Position numbers and translations under genes: made by a program. The notes under the pieces were generated by a model. The model did not search any database and was not told the origin of the DNA. It saw only the letters and a list, made by a program, of their open reading frames with translations. Source: Flexivirga caeni (GTDB taxonomy: Bacteria; Actinomycetota; Actinomycetes; Actinomycetales; Dermatophilaceae). Taken from it: a stretch of 64,000 bases of DNA. Below are positions 24,959-33,129 of this stretch, one piece after another (the stretch's first letter is position 1; each line of letters starts with the position of its first letter). Location: assembly GCF_003724155.1 (NCBI RefSeq), contig NZ_RJJQ01000003.1, forward strand, positions 186,001 through 250,000. The letters are read 5' to 3'.

Positions 24959-27289
24959 ATGACTGATCGTCCGCACGAAACCAGCCGACCTCCCCTGGCA
25001 GGTCATGCTGAACGGAGCAGTGGCTACGGACCGAACGACACCAAGAAGTTCGTCCAGCGCCCGTATCATCACCCGGCGGCGGGTTGGGGAGCAGCCACCT
25101 CGGTGGGCAAGGTGCTGGCCCGCGAGCGCGAACCCGTCCAGGGTGTCTGGGCGATGCTGCGCATGAACCACCCGACGAAGGGGTTCGACTGCCCGGGGTG
25201 CGCCTGGCCGGACGATCCGGGGGTGGCGCTCGACATCTGCGAGAACGGCATCAAACATGTCACCTGGGAGATGACGCCGAAGCGGACCACACCCGAGTTC
25301 TTCGCCGATCACACCGTTTCGCAGCTGCGGTCCTGGAGTGACTTCGCCTTGGAGGATCAAGGCCGGCTGACGCACCCGATGCGGTATGACGCCAGCACCG
25401 ACCACTACCTGCCGATCGACTGGGCCGAGGCATTCGCCCTTGTCGGCGAGCACCTCCAGCGGGTGCAGCCCCACGAGGCCGCGTTCTACACCTCGGGGCG
25501 GCTCAGCAACGAAGCGACCTTCCTCTATCAACTGCTTGCTCGCGAATACGGTACGAACAACCTGCCGGACTGCTCGAACATGTGCCATGAAGCGTCCGGC
25601 CGCGCACTGCAGGCGTCTCTGGGCACGGGAGTCGGAACGGCCGATCTCGCCGATTGGGAGAAGGCCGACGCCCTCTTCGTGCTGGGAGTGAACGTCGCTT
25701 CGAATGCACCCAGGATGCTGACGACGCTCGCCGAAGCGCACCGCCGCGGCGCCAAGATCGTCCATATCAACCCGCTGGTCGAGGCCGGCGCGACGCGCAC
25801 CATCGTGCCGCACGAGATGGTCGACATGGCATTGTTCAGGTCCACCCCGACCAGCACGCTGAACCTCCAGGTGCGCCCGGCGGGTGATCTCGCCCTGCTC
25901 CGGGGCATCGCGAAAGCGGTGTTCGAGGCCGCCGACGACAAGCCGGATGTCCTCGATCAGAAGTTCCTCGACCACTACACCCAGGGGTTCGCTGAGTACC
26001 GCTCTCTCGTCGAAGGGGCCGAATGGGCTGAACTGGAGCGACAATCCGGCCTTTCCAAGCCGCAGATTCTGGCTGCCGCTGACATCTACCTGAACTCCGA
26101 GCGGACGATCGTCAGCTGGTGCCTGGGCATCACCCAGCACGAGCACAGCGTCGACACGGCGCGCGAGATCGTCAACCTGTTGCTGTTGCGGGGCAACGTC
26201 GGGCGCGAGGGAGCGGGTCCCTCCCCGGTGCGCGGTCACAGCAACGTGCAGGGCAACCGCACCTGCGGGATCGATCACCGGCCCACCGACGATTTCCTGG
26301 ATCGGCTCGGGGAGCATTTCCGTTTCGAGCCGCCGCGCCATCACGGCATGGACACCATTGCGACTCTGCAAGCGATGTACGAGGGACGGCTGCAGGTCTT
26401 CTTCGGGATGGGCGGAAACTTCGCCCGAGCGACGCCGGATCCGGCATACACCGAGACCGGTCTGGCCAACTGTGCGCTGACCGTCCAGGTCAGCACCAAA
26501 CTGAACCGCAGCCACCTGGCGCACGGCCGGGATGCGCTGATCCTGCCCTGCCTCGGACGCACCGAGCGCGACCTACAGGAGACAGGGCAGCAGTCGGTGA
26601 GCTGCGAGGACTCGATGAGCTCGGTGCAACTGTCCAAGGGCAGCAGGCAGCCGGCCGCGCCACAGCTGATGTCCGAGGCTGCGATCGTCGCAGGCATCGC
26701 CCGGGCCGCTCTGCCGCAGAGCAAGACCCGTTGGGACTGGTATGTCGCGGACTACGACCGCGTGCGCGATGCGATGGCGCAAGTGATCCCACGACTCGCC
26801 GGGTACAACCAGAAGGTTCGCCAGCCGATGGGATTTCGGGTCCAGCAACCCGCGCGTGATCGGGTCTTTCTCACCGCGAGTGGCCGCGCGGAGTTCTGTC
26901 TTGCACCTCTCCACAACGAGGTGCCCGATGACCCCGACGTCCTCGTACTGCAGACGTTCCGATCGCAGGACCAGTGGAACACCACCATTTACAGCGACAA
27001 TGACCGCTATCGCGGGATCAAGAACCTGCGCACCCTCGTCTTCCTCAACGAGCAGGACATGAAGTGTCGCCGTATCGATGAAGGTGACCTTCTCTCGATC
27101 GAGGCACTCTCGAAGGACGGCACGCGACGACAGCTGCGCGGCTTTCGTGCGGTGAAGTACGACCTCCCCGAAGGGAGCTGCGCGGGCTACATGCCGGAGA
27201 TGAACGCGCTGATCGGGCCCGCCGACTTCAGCGCTCAAAGCGACCAGCCGCTGATGAAGAACCTCAAGGTGCTCGTCGCTCGGCTATAA
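24959..27289 (+). CDS. FdhF/YdeP-type molybdopterin oxidoreductase
   Basis: A 776-residue bis-MGD oxidoreductase of the formate-dehydrogenase-alpha-like group. Visible landmarks: GFDCPGCAWPDD near residue 75 (only a Cys pair, no full N-terminal 4Fe-4S motif, as in YdeP-like proteins), YTSGRLSNEATFLYQLLARE, NMCHEASG where Cys would be a metal-ligand candidate, ADALFVLGVNVASNAPRM, REGAGPSPVRGHSNVQGNRT, and the C-terminal dinucleotide-binding domain with QWNTTIYSDNDRYRG. No dedicated electron-transfer subunit is adjacent. Substrate unknown; formate oxidation is only a family default. GGAGG lies 9 nt before ATG 24959. Confidence 0.88.
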   Translation: MTDRPHETSRPPLAGHAERSSGYGPNDTKKFVQRPYHHPAAGWGAATSVGKVLAREREPVQGVWAMLRMNHPTKGFDCPGCAWPDDPGVALDICENGIKHVTWEMTPKRTTPEFFADHTVSQLRSWSDFALEDQGRLTHPMRYDASTDHYLPIDWAEAFALVGEHLQRVQPHEAAFYTSGRLSNEATFLYQLLAREYGTNNLPDCSNMCHEASGRALQASLGTGVGTADLADWEKADALFVLGVNVASNAPRMLTTLAEAHRRGAKIVHINPLVEAGATRTIVPHEMVDMALFRSTPTSTLNLQVRPAGDLALLRGIAKAVFEAADDKPDVLDQKFLDHYTQGFAEYRSLVEGAEWAELERQSGLSKPQILAAADIYLNSERTIVSWCLGITQHEHSVDTAREIVNLLLLRGNVGREGAGPSPVRGHSNVQGNRTCGIDHRPTDDFLDRLGEHFRFEPPRHHGMDTIATLQAMYEGRLQVFFGMGGNFARATPDPAYTETGLANCALTVQVSTKLNRSHLAHGRDALILPCLGRTERDLQETGQQSVSCEDSMSSVQLSKGSRQPAAPQLMSEAAIVAGIARAALPQSKTRWDWYVADYDRVRDAMAQVIPRLAGYNQKVRQPMGFRVQQPARDRVFLTASGRAEFCLAPLHNEVPDDPDVLVLQTFRSQDQWNTTIYSDNDRYRGIKNLRTLVFLNEQDMKCRRIDEGDLLSIEALSKDGTRRQLRGFRAVKYDLPEGSCAGYMPEMNALIGPADFSAQSDQPLMKNLKVLVARL

Positions 27290-27344
27290 GAGGTCGCACG
27301 GGTAGGTGTCGGCGTGCCGTTGCGGTGAAGCGGGCACGGTGCCT

Positions 27345-27431
27345 GTTAAGAGGGTGATTTGTGAGAACAACGCTGATCGTCAGGATCTACCGTGCCCGCG
27401 GTCCCAGCTTGGCTCATTGACCCGATCTGAG
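27345..27431 (+). mobile_element. Left remnant of an IS5-like element (outermost of the nest)
   Basis: A GTG at 27392 begins VPAVPAWLIDPI, resembling the start of IS5-type transposases; the frame is cut at 27427-27431 by the CTGAG target duplication of the IS982-like element. The reading resumes at 29726 as DQFTALIPPVIDAHPLVSRV. The upstream GC-rich arms (cgggcacggt near 27331 and ccgtgcccg near 27390) may belong to its terminal repeat. Confidence 0.5.
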
Positions 27432-28274
27432 GCGCGTTATGTGGGTTGGTCCTGGCGTGTCGTCTTGATGTCTAGATGCCTCCGCGGGACAGAGGTGGTT
27501 GTCGAAGACCATCTCGCCGCGGAGGCGGTTCCATGTTGCCAACCGAAGACCTGTTCGTCTACGTCTATGTCCTGGTCGATGACGCGATCGCTGCCGACTC
27601 GATCCATATCCCGACCCGGCCAGGGCCGGCACCAGCTTGTAGCGACGCCGAATTGCTCACCATCGCGCTGGTCCGCCACCTGCTGGGCCGGCGCAGCGAG
27701 GCCGGCTTCCTGGCCGAGGTCACCCGCGACTGGGCAGGGTTGTTCCCGGTGTTGCCGCACCAATCCGAGGCAAACCGGCGTATCCGCTGGCTGTGGGCGG
27801 CCTTCGAACAGCTCCGCGTGGCCCTCGCCGGCCGGCTGCCCGTGGATGACTGCGCCCAGATCGACACCTCCGCGCTGCCAGTCAAGCACCCATCCCGGGT
27901 ACGCGGCCCGGACGGTTGGCTGGGGCCGAACGGGTTGCATGCCCGCTTCGGTCGCGATGCCGCGCACGGTGAGTGGTTCTACGGATTCCGGCTCGCCATC
28001 AAAACCGACCTCGGATCCAGGTTCGTGCGGGCCTGGAGCATCGTGCCTGCCGCGGTCAACGAACGCGACGTAGCCACCGACTTACTCAACGCCAACCCAC
28101 CACCACGAGACCTGTTGTGCGACAAGGGCTTCAACGGCAAAGCATTCGCAGCATCCCAGGCCGAGCGCGGGACCGCAGTACTCGTCCCGCCTACCAAGAA
28201 GCAGCGCGCGAGCATGCCCCGCATCCTGCAAAAGATCATCGCCTGGAGGCCTACCGATTTTGTAGACACTTGAA

Positions 28275-29186
28275 TTATGCTGCGCGATCACCCTTACTGT
28301 CAAATTCTGTCTCATATTCTGACGGGGTCAGGTATGAGAGTTCTTGTTGAATTCGGGCGCGATTGTAGTAGACTTCGATGAAGTCGAAGGATGCGTGTTT
28401 CACGTGTTCTTCGTCGTTCCAGATGTGCAGGTTGATGAGTTCCTTCTTGTAGATCGCGTTCCAGGACTCGGCGGCGGCATTGTCGTAGCATATTCCGGTG
28501 TGGCCGACGGAGGGGATGATCCCGTTCGCGAAGCACACTTGACGGAACGCGCGCCCGGTATAAACACTTCCGCGGTCCGAGTGGAATACGACGGCGCCGG
28601 TACCGGGGCGGCGTGCGGTGATCGCCATGCGCAAGGCGTCGATGACCAGCGATTCCCGCATGTGGTCCGCGACCGCCCATCCCACCATTCTCCGGGAAAA
28701 CCCGTCGATCACGGTCGCCAAGTACACCCACCCGGAACGCGTCGAAATATACGTGATGTCGCCATACCAGATTTCGTCCTTGTGGTCCGGCACGAACCGC
28801 CGGCCGACCAGGTCGACCAGGCCCGACTGGTTCGCCCGATCCTGCCGGGTTGTGGTGGTGTACGGGCGCGGGTGCACACACTCCAGGCCTGCCGCACGCA
28901 CCAGCCGGCGCACCCGCTGCGGCCCGACCCGTTCACCATGGCGGGCCAGCTCGTGCCGGATCCGGTCGATGCCGTACCGGCCCTTGTGTGCCTCATGAAT
29001 ACCGGTGATCAACCGGGTCAACCGGTCATCCTCAACCTCGCGCGCCGATTTCCCACGCGAGACCCACGCGTAATACCCGGCCCGGGAAACCTCCAACATG
29101 TCACACATGAAATACACCGGGAATCGTTCGTCGCGTGGTTTGCGAGCATTCTCGCCGACCATGTCGGCAATGAACGCGAATTTCAC
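28275..29186 (-). CDS. IS3-family transposase OrfB (DDE integrase core)
   Basis: A 303-residue catalytic subunit. HTH_21 region with VSRAGYYAWVSRGKSAREVE, then the rve core: first Asp in WYGDITYIST, second in VVFHSDRGSVYTG, and Glu in NAAAESWNAIYKKELI, all present. GTG 29186 overlaps the probable ancestral orfA stop (GTGA), the usual arrangement. OrfB itself looks complete and could still act if OrfA is supplied. Confidence 0.88.
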   Translation of the reverse strand: MKFAFIADMVGENARKPRDERFPVYFMCDMLEVSRAGYYAWVSRGKSAREVEDDRLTRLITGIHEAHKGRYGIDRIRHELARHGERVGPQRVRRLVRAAGLECVHPRPYTTTTRQDRANQSGLVDLVGRRFVPDHKDEIWYGDITYISTRSGWVYLATVIDGFSRRMVGWAVADHMRESLVIDALRMAITARRPGTGAVVFHSDRGSVYTGRAFRQVCFANGIIPSVGHTGICYDNAAAESWNAIYKKELINLHIWNDEEHVKHASFDFIEVYYNRARIQQELSYLTPSEYETEFDSKGDRAA

Positions 29187-29472
29187 TGGTTCTGGCTCGC
29201 AAACCACGCGGCTGCTTTTTTAGGAAGTCCCGCTCCATCTTCAACCGGCGGTTCTCTTCCTGCAACCGCCGTAGTTCTTCCCGGTCCTCGGAAGTCAACG
29301 GCTGATCCTTCACCTTCCCCGATCGCTTCGCTCGATTCACCCAGTTCCCCAGCGTTCCCTCATGCACACCAAGATCACGCGCAACCTCAGCAATAGGCCG
29401 ACCCGACTCCACGACCAACCCCACAGCCTCGTCCTTGTACTGCTGCGTGTACTTCTTCCGCGCTTGTCCCAC
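29101..29472 (-). CDS. IS3-family transposase OrfA (frame altered at an A-run)
   Basis: N-terminal HTH protein: KKYTQQYKDEAVGLVVESGR, PIAEVARDLGVHEGTLGNWV, then the leucine-zipper-like LQEENRRLKMERDFLKK. At the A6 run (29216-29221 on the plus strand as T6) the frame goes to QPRGLRARTS, whereas one additional A would give AAAWFASQNQ and a stop exactly at the orfB start. So a base was lost from an A7 run, or slippage at this run is used. GTG 29472 is the likely start. Confidence 0.75.
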   Translation of the reverse strand: MGQARKKYTQQYKDEAVGLVVESGRPIAEVARDLGVHEGTLGNWVNRAKRSGKVKDQPLTSEDREELRRLQEENRRLKMERDFLKKQPRGLRARTSEIRVHCRHGRRECSQTTRRTIPGVFHV

Positions 29473-29720
29473 GACCAACCCTTTCTGTAACAACCATAAC
29501 GTCATCCAACTGATTGTCTACGGAATCGGTAGGGGTCCAGCCGAGTGGCGCAACAGGGTCGAGGCCACCTTCGGTGAGATCACCGACCGGATGGAACTGG
29601 CCCGCCACGGCGCCCACACCTTCTGGGGTCTACTCACCCGAACCGCCGCCACCATCGCCGCACACGCCATACTCCGCGCCTGCCTCACCGAACGGGCATA
29701 GGACAACCCACATAACGCGC

Positions 29721-29784
29721 CTGAGACCAGTTCACTGCCCTGATCCCGCCAGTCATCGACGCCCATCCGCTGGTGAGCCGGGTG
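29721..29784 (+). mobile_element. Right remnant of the outer IS5-like element
   Basis: Directly after the IS982-like right end, DQFTALIPPVIDAHPLVSRV continues the IS5-like N-terminus seen at 27392-27427. The fragment fades by about 29784, where the MFS stop codon on the minus strand begins. No right inverted repeat remains, so the outer element was already truncated. The codon at the junction would read TGA where homologs should have TGG. Confidence 0.45.
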
Positions 29785-31229
29785 TCAGTGGACGGCATCA
29801 GGGGCTTCTTCGGGCTTGCCTGCGTCGGCGCGTCGGCGTGAGTGGTGTTCGGTGTGGGTGAGCAGGATGGTGGGTACGGTGGCAGCGATGGTGATCGCGA
29901 GCACCCACAGGAACGTGGTCCCGAATCCGCTGGCCTGCCCCGTCGGGGTGGGGTGGTGGCGGAGCTGGTTGGTGAGGATGACGGTGAGCACGGCGGTGCC
30001 GATCGCGCCGCCGACGCGTTGGAGGACGTTGAGCTGCGGGGTGGCGTGGGAGATCTTGTCCGGTGGCAGGGCTTGGTAGGCGGCGGTCATCGCCGGGACG
30101 ATCGACAGGCCGAACCCGACACCCCTGAGGACCATCACCAGGCATAGCAGGACGTAGGGGGTGCTGGCGGTCAGGAACACGAACGGGATCGTCGCGACCA
30201 CGAGGATCGCGGCGCCCGTGAAGGAAGTGATGCCGGGGCGGTAGCGGTCCATGAACGGCACCGAGAGCAGCGCGCCGAGCCCGGTCGGGGCGACCAGCAG
30301 CCCGGCGATGATCACGTCCTGGCCGCGAACGGTCTGGAGGTAGAGGGGCATCAGGATCATCCCGCCGAAGTTCGCGGCACCGAGTGCGAGCAGGGCGATC
30401 GACGCGGCGGTGAACGACCGGTTGGCGTACAGCCGCAGGTCGAGCAAAGGCTGCCTGGTACGGAGGGCATGGGTGACGAAGCCGGCCAGGGCGACCAAAC
30501 CGGCCACCAGCGCGACGATCGCACTCGTGTCCAGCCCATCCGCAATGCCGAGCTCTGCCAGGCCGTAGGTGATTCCCACGGTCGCGGCGGAGGCCAGGAT
30601 CAGGCCGATCATGTCCAGCCGACCCGCATCGCCTGCGCGACCTCGGGGCAGGAGCCGCAGGGCGAGCACGATACCGGCGACGCCGAAGGGGACGTTGAGC
30701 CAGAAGATCGCGCGCCAGTCGATGCCTTGGATGAGCAGACCGCCGATGACCGGCCCCAGCGTCGGGGCGAAGAGGATCGGGATCGACATCACACTCATCA
30801 CGCGGCCCATCTGCGCCTTGGTGGACTGCGCCGTCCAGAGGATCGTGCCGACCGGCATGATCGCCCCGCCACCGAAGCCTTGCAGGGCTCGGGAGGCGAT
30901 CAGCATCCCGACGCTCTGCGAGCACGCGCACAGCACCGACCCGAGGGTGAAGACCGCCAGCGCGGCGACATACACCTGCGTGGCGCCGAACCGGCGGGCC
31001 GCCCATCCGGTGACGGGGATGACCGCCGCGAGCGCGAGCAGGTAGGCAGTCACCACCCATTGAACCGTTCCCAGTCCAGCGTGCAGGTCGACCGATAGGG
31101 TGTGCAGGGCGACGTTGACGATCGTCGAGTCCAGAAAGGACAGCGACGCGCCGATCATCACCACTCCCACCGACCGGCGCAGGGCCGGCGAGAACGGCTC
31201 GTCTGCGGCCTTGATTGTCACGTCGGTCA
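29785..31229 (-). CDS. MFS exporter, DHA2 (EmrB/QacA) family
   Basis: A 481-residue 14-helix exporter. Landmarks: SFLDSTIVNVALHTLSVDL (TM1), VTAYLLALAAVIPVTGWAAR, RALQGFGGGAIMPVGTILW and PTLGPVIGGLLIQG. ATG 31229 (MTDVTIKAADEPF) is chosen; an upstream ATG at 31248 has less support. The divergent AraC regulator and an iron-box-like site between them suggest export of a siderophore or of a drug under iron control. The CATAC/GTATG pentamer typical of the rest of the window is nearly absent here, consistent with foreign origin. Confidence 0.9.
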
Positions 31230-31254
31230 TCAGCTGCGCACTCCTCAAGTTCGG

Positions 31255-31273
31255 TCACGTTAGGCACACCTAA
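31255..31273 (-). promoter_or_regulatory. IdeR/DtxR-like iron box
   Basis: Minus strand TTAGGTGTGCCTAACGTGA fits the consensus TWAGGTWAGSCTWACCTWA at 15 of 19 positions, with the TTAGG..CCTAA core intact. It lies 26 nt upstream of the MFS ATG and 47 nt upstream of the AraC ATG, so it could control both. The consensus is recalled, and the match is by eye. Confidence 0.5.
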
Positions 31274-31319
31274 AATTAGGGACACTCGGCTCGGCCTGCT
31301 TCCGGTAGAGTGCCAAGTG

Positions 31320-32246
31320 ATGCCGGAAAAGAGCCATATCTTGGAAGACGTGCTGGAGATGGGCAGCCTGCCGCTCCTGCACGGCGACCGCATCCCACTT
31401 CACCGCCATCGCCAGGGGCATCTCGTCTACCCCGCTACCGGGGTGCTGTCGGTCACGACCACGCAAGGCACCTGGATCGCTCCTGCGACCCGGCTGGTCT
31501 GGACGCCGGGCGGCTTCGAGCACCATCACCGCGCCTACGGGTACACCGACATGCGCGTCGTGTTCCTCCCGGCCAGCCTCGCCGCCCAGCTGCCCGACCG
31601 CCCCGCAGTCTTCGCCGTCTCAGCCCTCCTCCGCGAGGCCATGCTCTCGCTGACCAATGACACCGACACATCCCGACCGCAGGCAGCTCGCGACCGGCTG
31701 CAAGCCGTCATCATCGACGAACTCGCACCCGTCTGCGAAGAACCGTTGCACCTCCCCGAGCCGCGCGATGACCGGCTCAGCGCGCTGAGCGCCATCCTGC
31801 ACACCGACCCGGCCAACAACGCCACGCTGACCGAACTCGGCACCCAGGTCGGTGCCAGCAAACGAACCCTGAACCGTCTCTTTCACGATCAGCTCGGCAT
31901 GAGCTTCCGGCAATGGCGCACCCAACTGCGCCTCCATCACGCCCTCACCCTCCTCGCCGCCGGACACACGGTCACCAACACCGCCGCCGCCTGCGGCTGG
32001 GCCAACCCGACCAGCTTCATCGAGGCCTTCAGCGCCACACTCGGCACAACCCCCGCCCACTTCCGCCGCGACCCCGCCGCCAACCCGACGACGACTCCGC
32101 CACCGCGAACAGGCAGCCCGGCCCCGCCCACAAACCACAACGAGCCGCCACGCCTCTACCACGGTCACGACATCGACATCATCAACGAGCAGCCAGGAAC
32201 GGTGCCCCCGGCGCTCCTGCGCTGGACCCCTTCCGCAACTCCCTGA
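31320..32246 (+). CDS. AraC family transcriptional regulator
   Basis: A 308-residue regulator. An N-terminal cupin (LPLLHGDRIPLHRHRQGHLV, GTWIAPATRLVWTPGGFEHH) is followed by two HTH motifs near residues 165-260: LTELGTQVGASKRTLNRLFH and VTNTAAACGWANPTSFIEAF. The last ~50 residues are Pro/Thr-rich low complexity and may reflect loss of the original stop at the edge of the accessory block. Divergent from an MFS exporter across 90 bp with an iron-box-like site, so it probably controls that exporter. Codon choice (frequent ACC/CCC runs) differs from the core. Confidence 0.88.
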   Translation: MPEKSHILEDVLEMGSLPLLHGDRIPLHRHRQGHLVYPATGVLSVTTTQGTWIAPATRLVWTPGGFEHHHRAYGYTDMRVVFLPASLAAQLPDRPAVFAVSALLREAMLSLTNDTDTSRPQAARDRLQAVIIDELAPVCEEPLHLPEPRDDRLSALSAILHTDPANNATLTELGTQVGASKRTLNRLFHDQLGMSFRQWRTQLRLHHALTLLAAGHTVTNTAAACGWANPTSFIEAFSATLGTTPAHFRRDPAANPTTTPPPRTGSPAPPTNHNEPPRLYHGHDIDIINEQPGTVPPALLRWTPSATP

Positions 32247-32265
32247 CGATCCGCGACCCTCGTCC

Positions 32266-32424
32266 TGCCTGGGCGTCGGACGCGTCCACGCCCCACGGCG
32301 AGCGGTCTGGCACGGGCAACTGCACATCTGCAGCCTGATCGGCTGCGCCCCGCACAGGCAAGCGGAGTTCCTCGCGGAACCAGGGCGCCACGGGAAGCGT
32401 TGCCGCCGACGTGGACGACTGGTG
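32266..32424 (+). repeat. Direct repeat B (right boundary of accessory block)
   Basis: Partner of 17959-18118, same orientation. The minus strand encodes SPWGVDASDAQA, the N-terminus of the kinase at 17065, but then diverges to unrelated sequence. The right end contains the GTG start of the M50B gene (32411), which is decayed in copy A. Confidence 0.85.
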
Positions 32425-33106
32425 GCAGCGGGTGACCGCGACGACGCCCTCGCCGGATCTGCGGGTGACGCTGCTCCTGGCGCTGGTCGCGCTCGGCTGC
32501 ATCGCCTGGGCTCCCGTATGGCGCGTGACGCGTCACCTGGTCACGGTCGCCCACGAAGGTGCGCACGGTCTCGTGGCGCTACTCGCGGGGCGCCAGCTGT
32601 CCGGCATCCGGCTGCACTCGGACAGTTCCGGCCTGACCGTCTCGCGCGGCCGGCCCAATGGGCCGGGGATGGTGCTGACCCTGCTGGCCGGCTACCTCGG
32701 GCCGTCGGTGCTCGGCCTGCTGGTCGCGCTCGGCATACACGCAGGACACGCGGTCGGCACGCTCTGGGCGCTGCTCGTCGCACTCGCGCTGCTTCTGCTG
32801 CAGGTCCGCAACCTCTACGGGCTGTGGGTCGTCCTCGTCAGCGCCGCGGCGCTGGCCGCAGTCACCCAATGGCTCGACCCCACCGTCCAGGCCGCGGTGG
32901 CGCAGACGATCTGCAGTTTCCTGCTGATCGCCGGGCCATGGTCGCTGATCGATCTGCAGCGCAGCCGGCGCACCGGCGTCGCCCGCCGGTCGGACCCCGA
33001 CCAGCTCGCCCGGATCACCAGAGCGCCGGGCACGGTGTGGTGGGCACTGCTGCTGCTGATATCGCTCGGCTGCCTGGCCGCGGGCGGTGCCCTGCTGCTG
33101 CGCTGA
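32411..33106 (+). CDS. M50B-like integral membrane metalloprotease
   Basis: A 231-residue membrane protein with about six hydrophobic segments. VTVAHEGAHGLVALLAGRQL (near residues 44-63) contains the HExxH zinc motif of peptidase M50B-like proteins (PF13398), and NLYGLWVVL may be the region of the third ligand. Substrates of this actinobacterial subfamily are unknown; M50 proteases cut transmembrane segments. GTG 32411 lies within repeat B; the protein then begins VDDWWQRV. In the presumed ancestral arrangement it was divergent from the APH-fold kinase. Confidence 0.8.
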   Translation: MDDWWQRVTATTPSPDLRVTLLLALVALGCIAWAPVWRVTRHLVTVAHEGAHGLVALLAGRQLSGIRLHSDSSGLTVSRGRPNGPGMVLTLLAGYLGPSVLGLLVALGIHAGHAVGTLWALLVALALLLLQVRNLYGLWVVLVSAAALAAVTQWLDPTVQAAVAQTICSFLLIAGPWSLIDLQRSRRTGVARRSDPDQLARITRAPGTVWWALLLLISLGCLAAGGALLLR

Positions 33107-33129
33107 GCGGATGAGGTTGAATCAAGCGC

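Larger units (their letters stand above)
28244..29539 (-). mobile_element. IS3-family insertion sequence (1296 bp)
   Basis: Ends are TGGAGGCCTACCGATT..GTAGACA on the left and, reading inward from the right, TGGACCCCTACCGATT..GTAGACA: 21 of 25 positions match and both ends have the TG/CA signature. A 3-bp target duplication GCC flanks it (28241-28243, 29540-29542). It carries orfA and orfB on the minus strand. Confidence 0.88.
27533..29701 (+). pseudogene. IS982-like transposase split by IS3
   Basis: The first part (27533-28243) encodes LLTIALVRHLLGRRSEAGFL, SEANRRIRWLWAAFEQL, the DDE-type region DDCAQIDTSALPV, GEWFYGFRLAIKTDL and LLCDKGFNG, ending LQKIIA. The frame is interrupted at GCC 28241-28243. 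After the IS3 insertion, GCC 29540-29542 resumes with EWRNRVEATFGEITDRMELA and RHGAHTFWGLLTRTAATIAA to a stop at 29701. Excising the insertion and one GCC restores one continuous reading frame of about 290 codons, so the gene was intact when hit. Confidence 0.85.
27432..29720 (+). mobile_element. IS982-like element interrupted by an IS3 element
   Basis: Terminal inverted repeats GCGCGTTATGTGGGTTG at 27432 and its exact complement ending at 29720, flanked by a 5-bp duplication CTGAG (27427-27431 and 29721-29725). Removing the inner IS3 insertion leaves about 990 bp, a normal size for this family. It is itself inserted in an IS5-like gene fragment. Confidence 0.8.
18119..32265. mobile_element. 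Accessory block bounded by 160-bp direct repeats
   Basis: About 14.1 kb between direct repeats A and B. Left of A is the kinase gene (minus), right of B the M50B gene (plus); joining A to B would recreate a simple divergent pair sharing one upstream region. The block is rich in IS elements, decayed genes and regulator/transporter pairs, and interrupts a gene order otherwise like that of other actinobacteria. No integrase or tRNA site is present, so acquisition by homologous recombination or IS-mediated events is more likely than by site-specific integration. That it is an inserted block is inference. Confidence 0.55.

Noticed and set aside
29213-29225. Classical -1 programmed frameshift making an OrfAB fusion
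   Set aside because: A -1 shift at the A6G run runs into TGA at the orfB start and does not enter the orfB frame, so a fusion by simple -1 slippage is not supported.
28252-29531. Shorter IS3 boundaries at the TACCGATT repeats
   Set aside because: These ends give no target duplication; moving out to TGG..CCA gives matching ends, TG/CA termini, a GCC duplication and restores the transposase frame.
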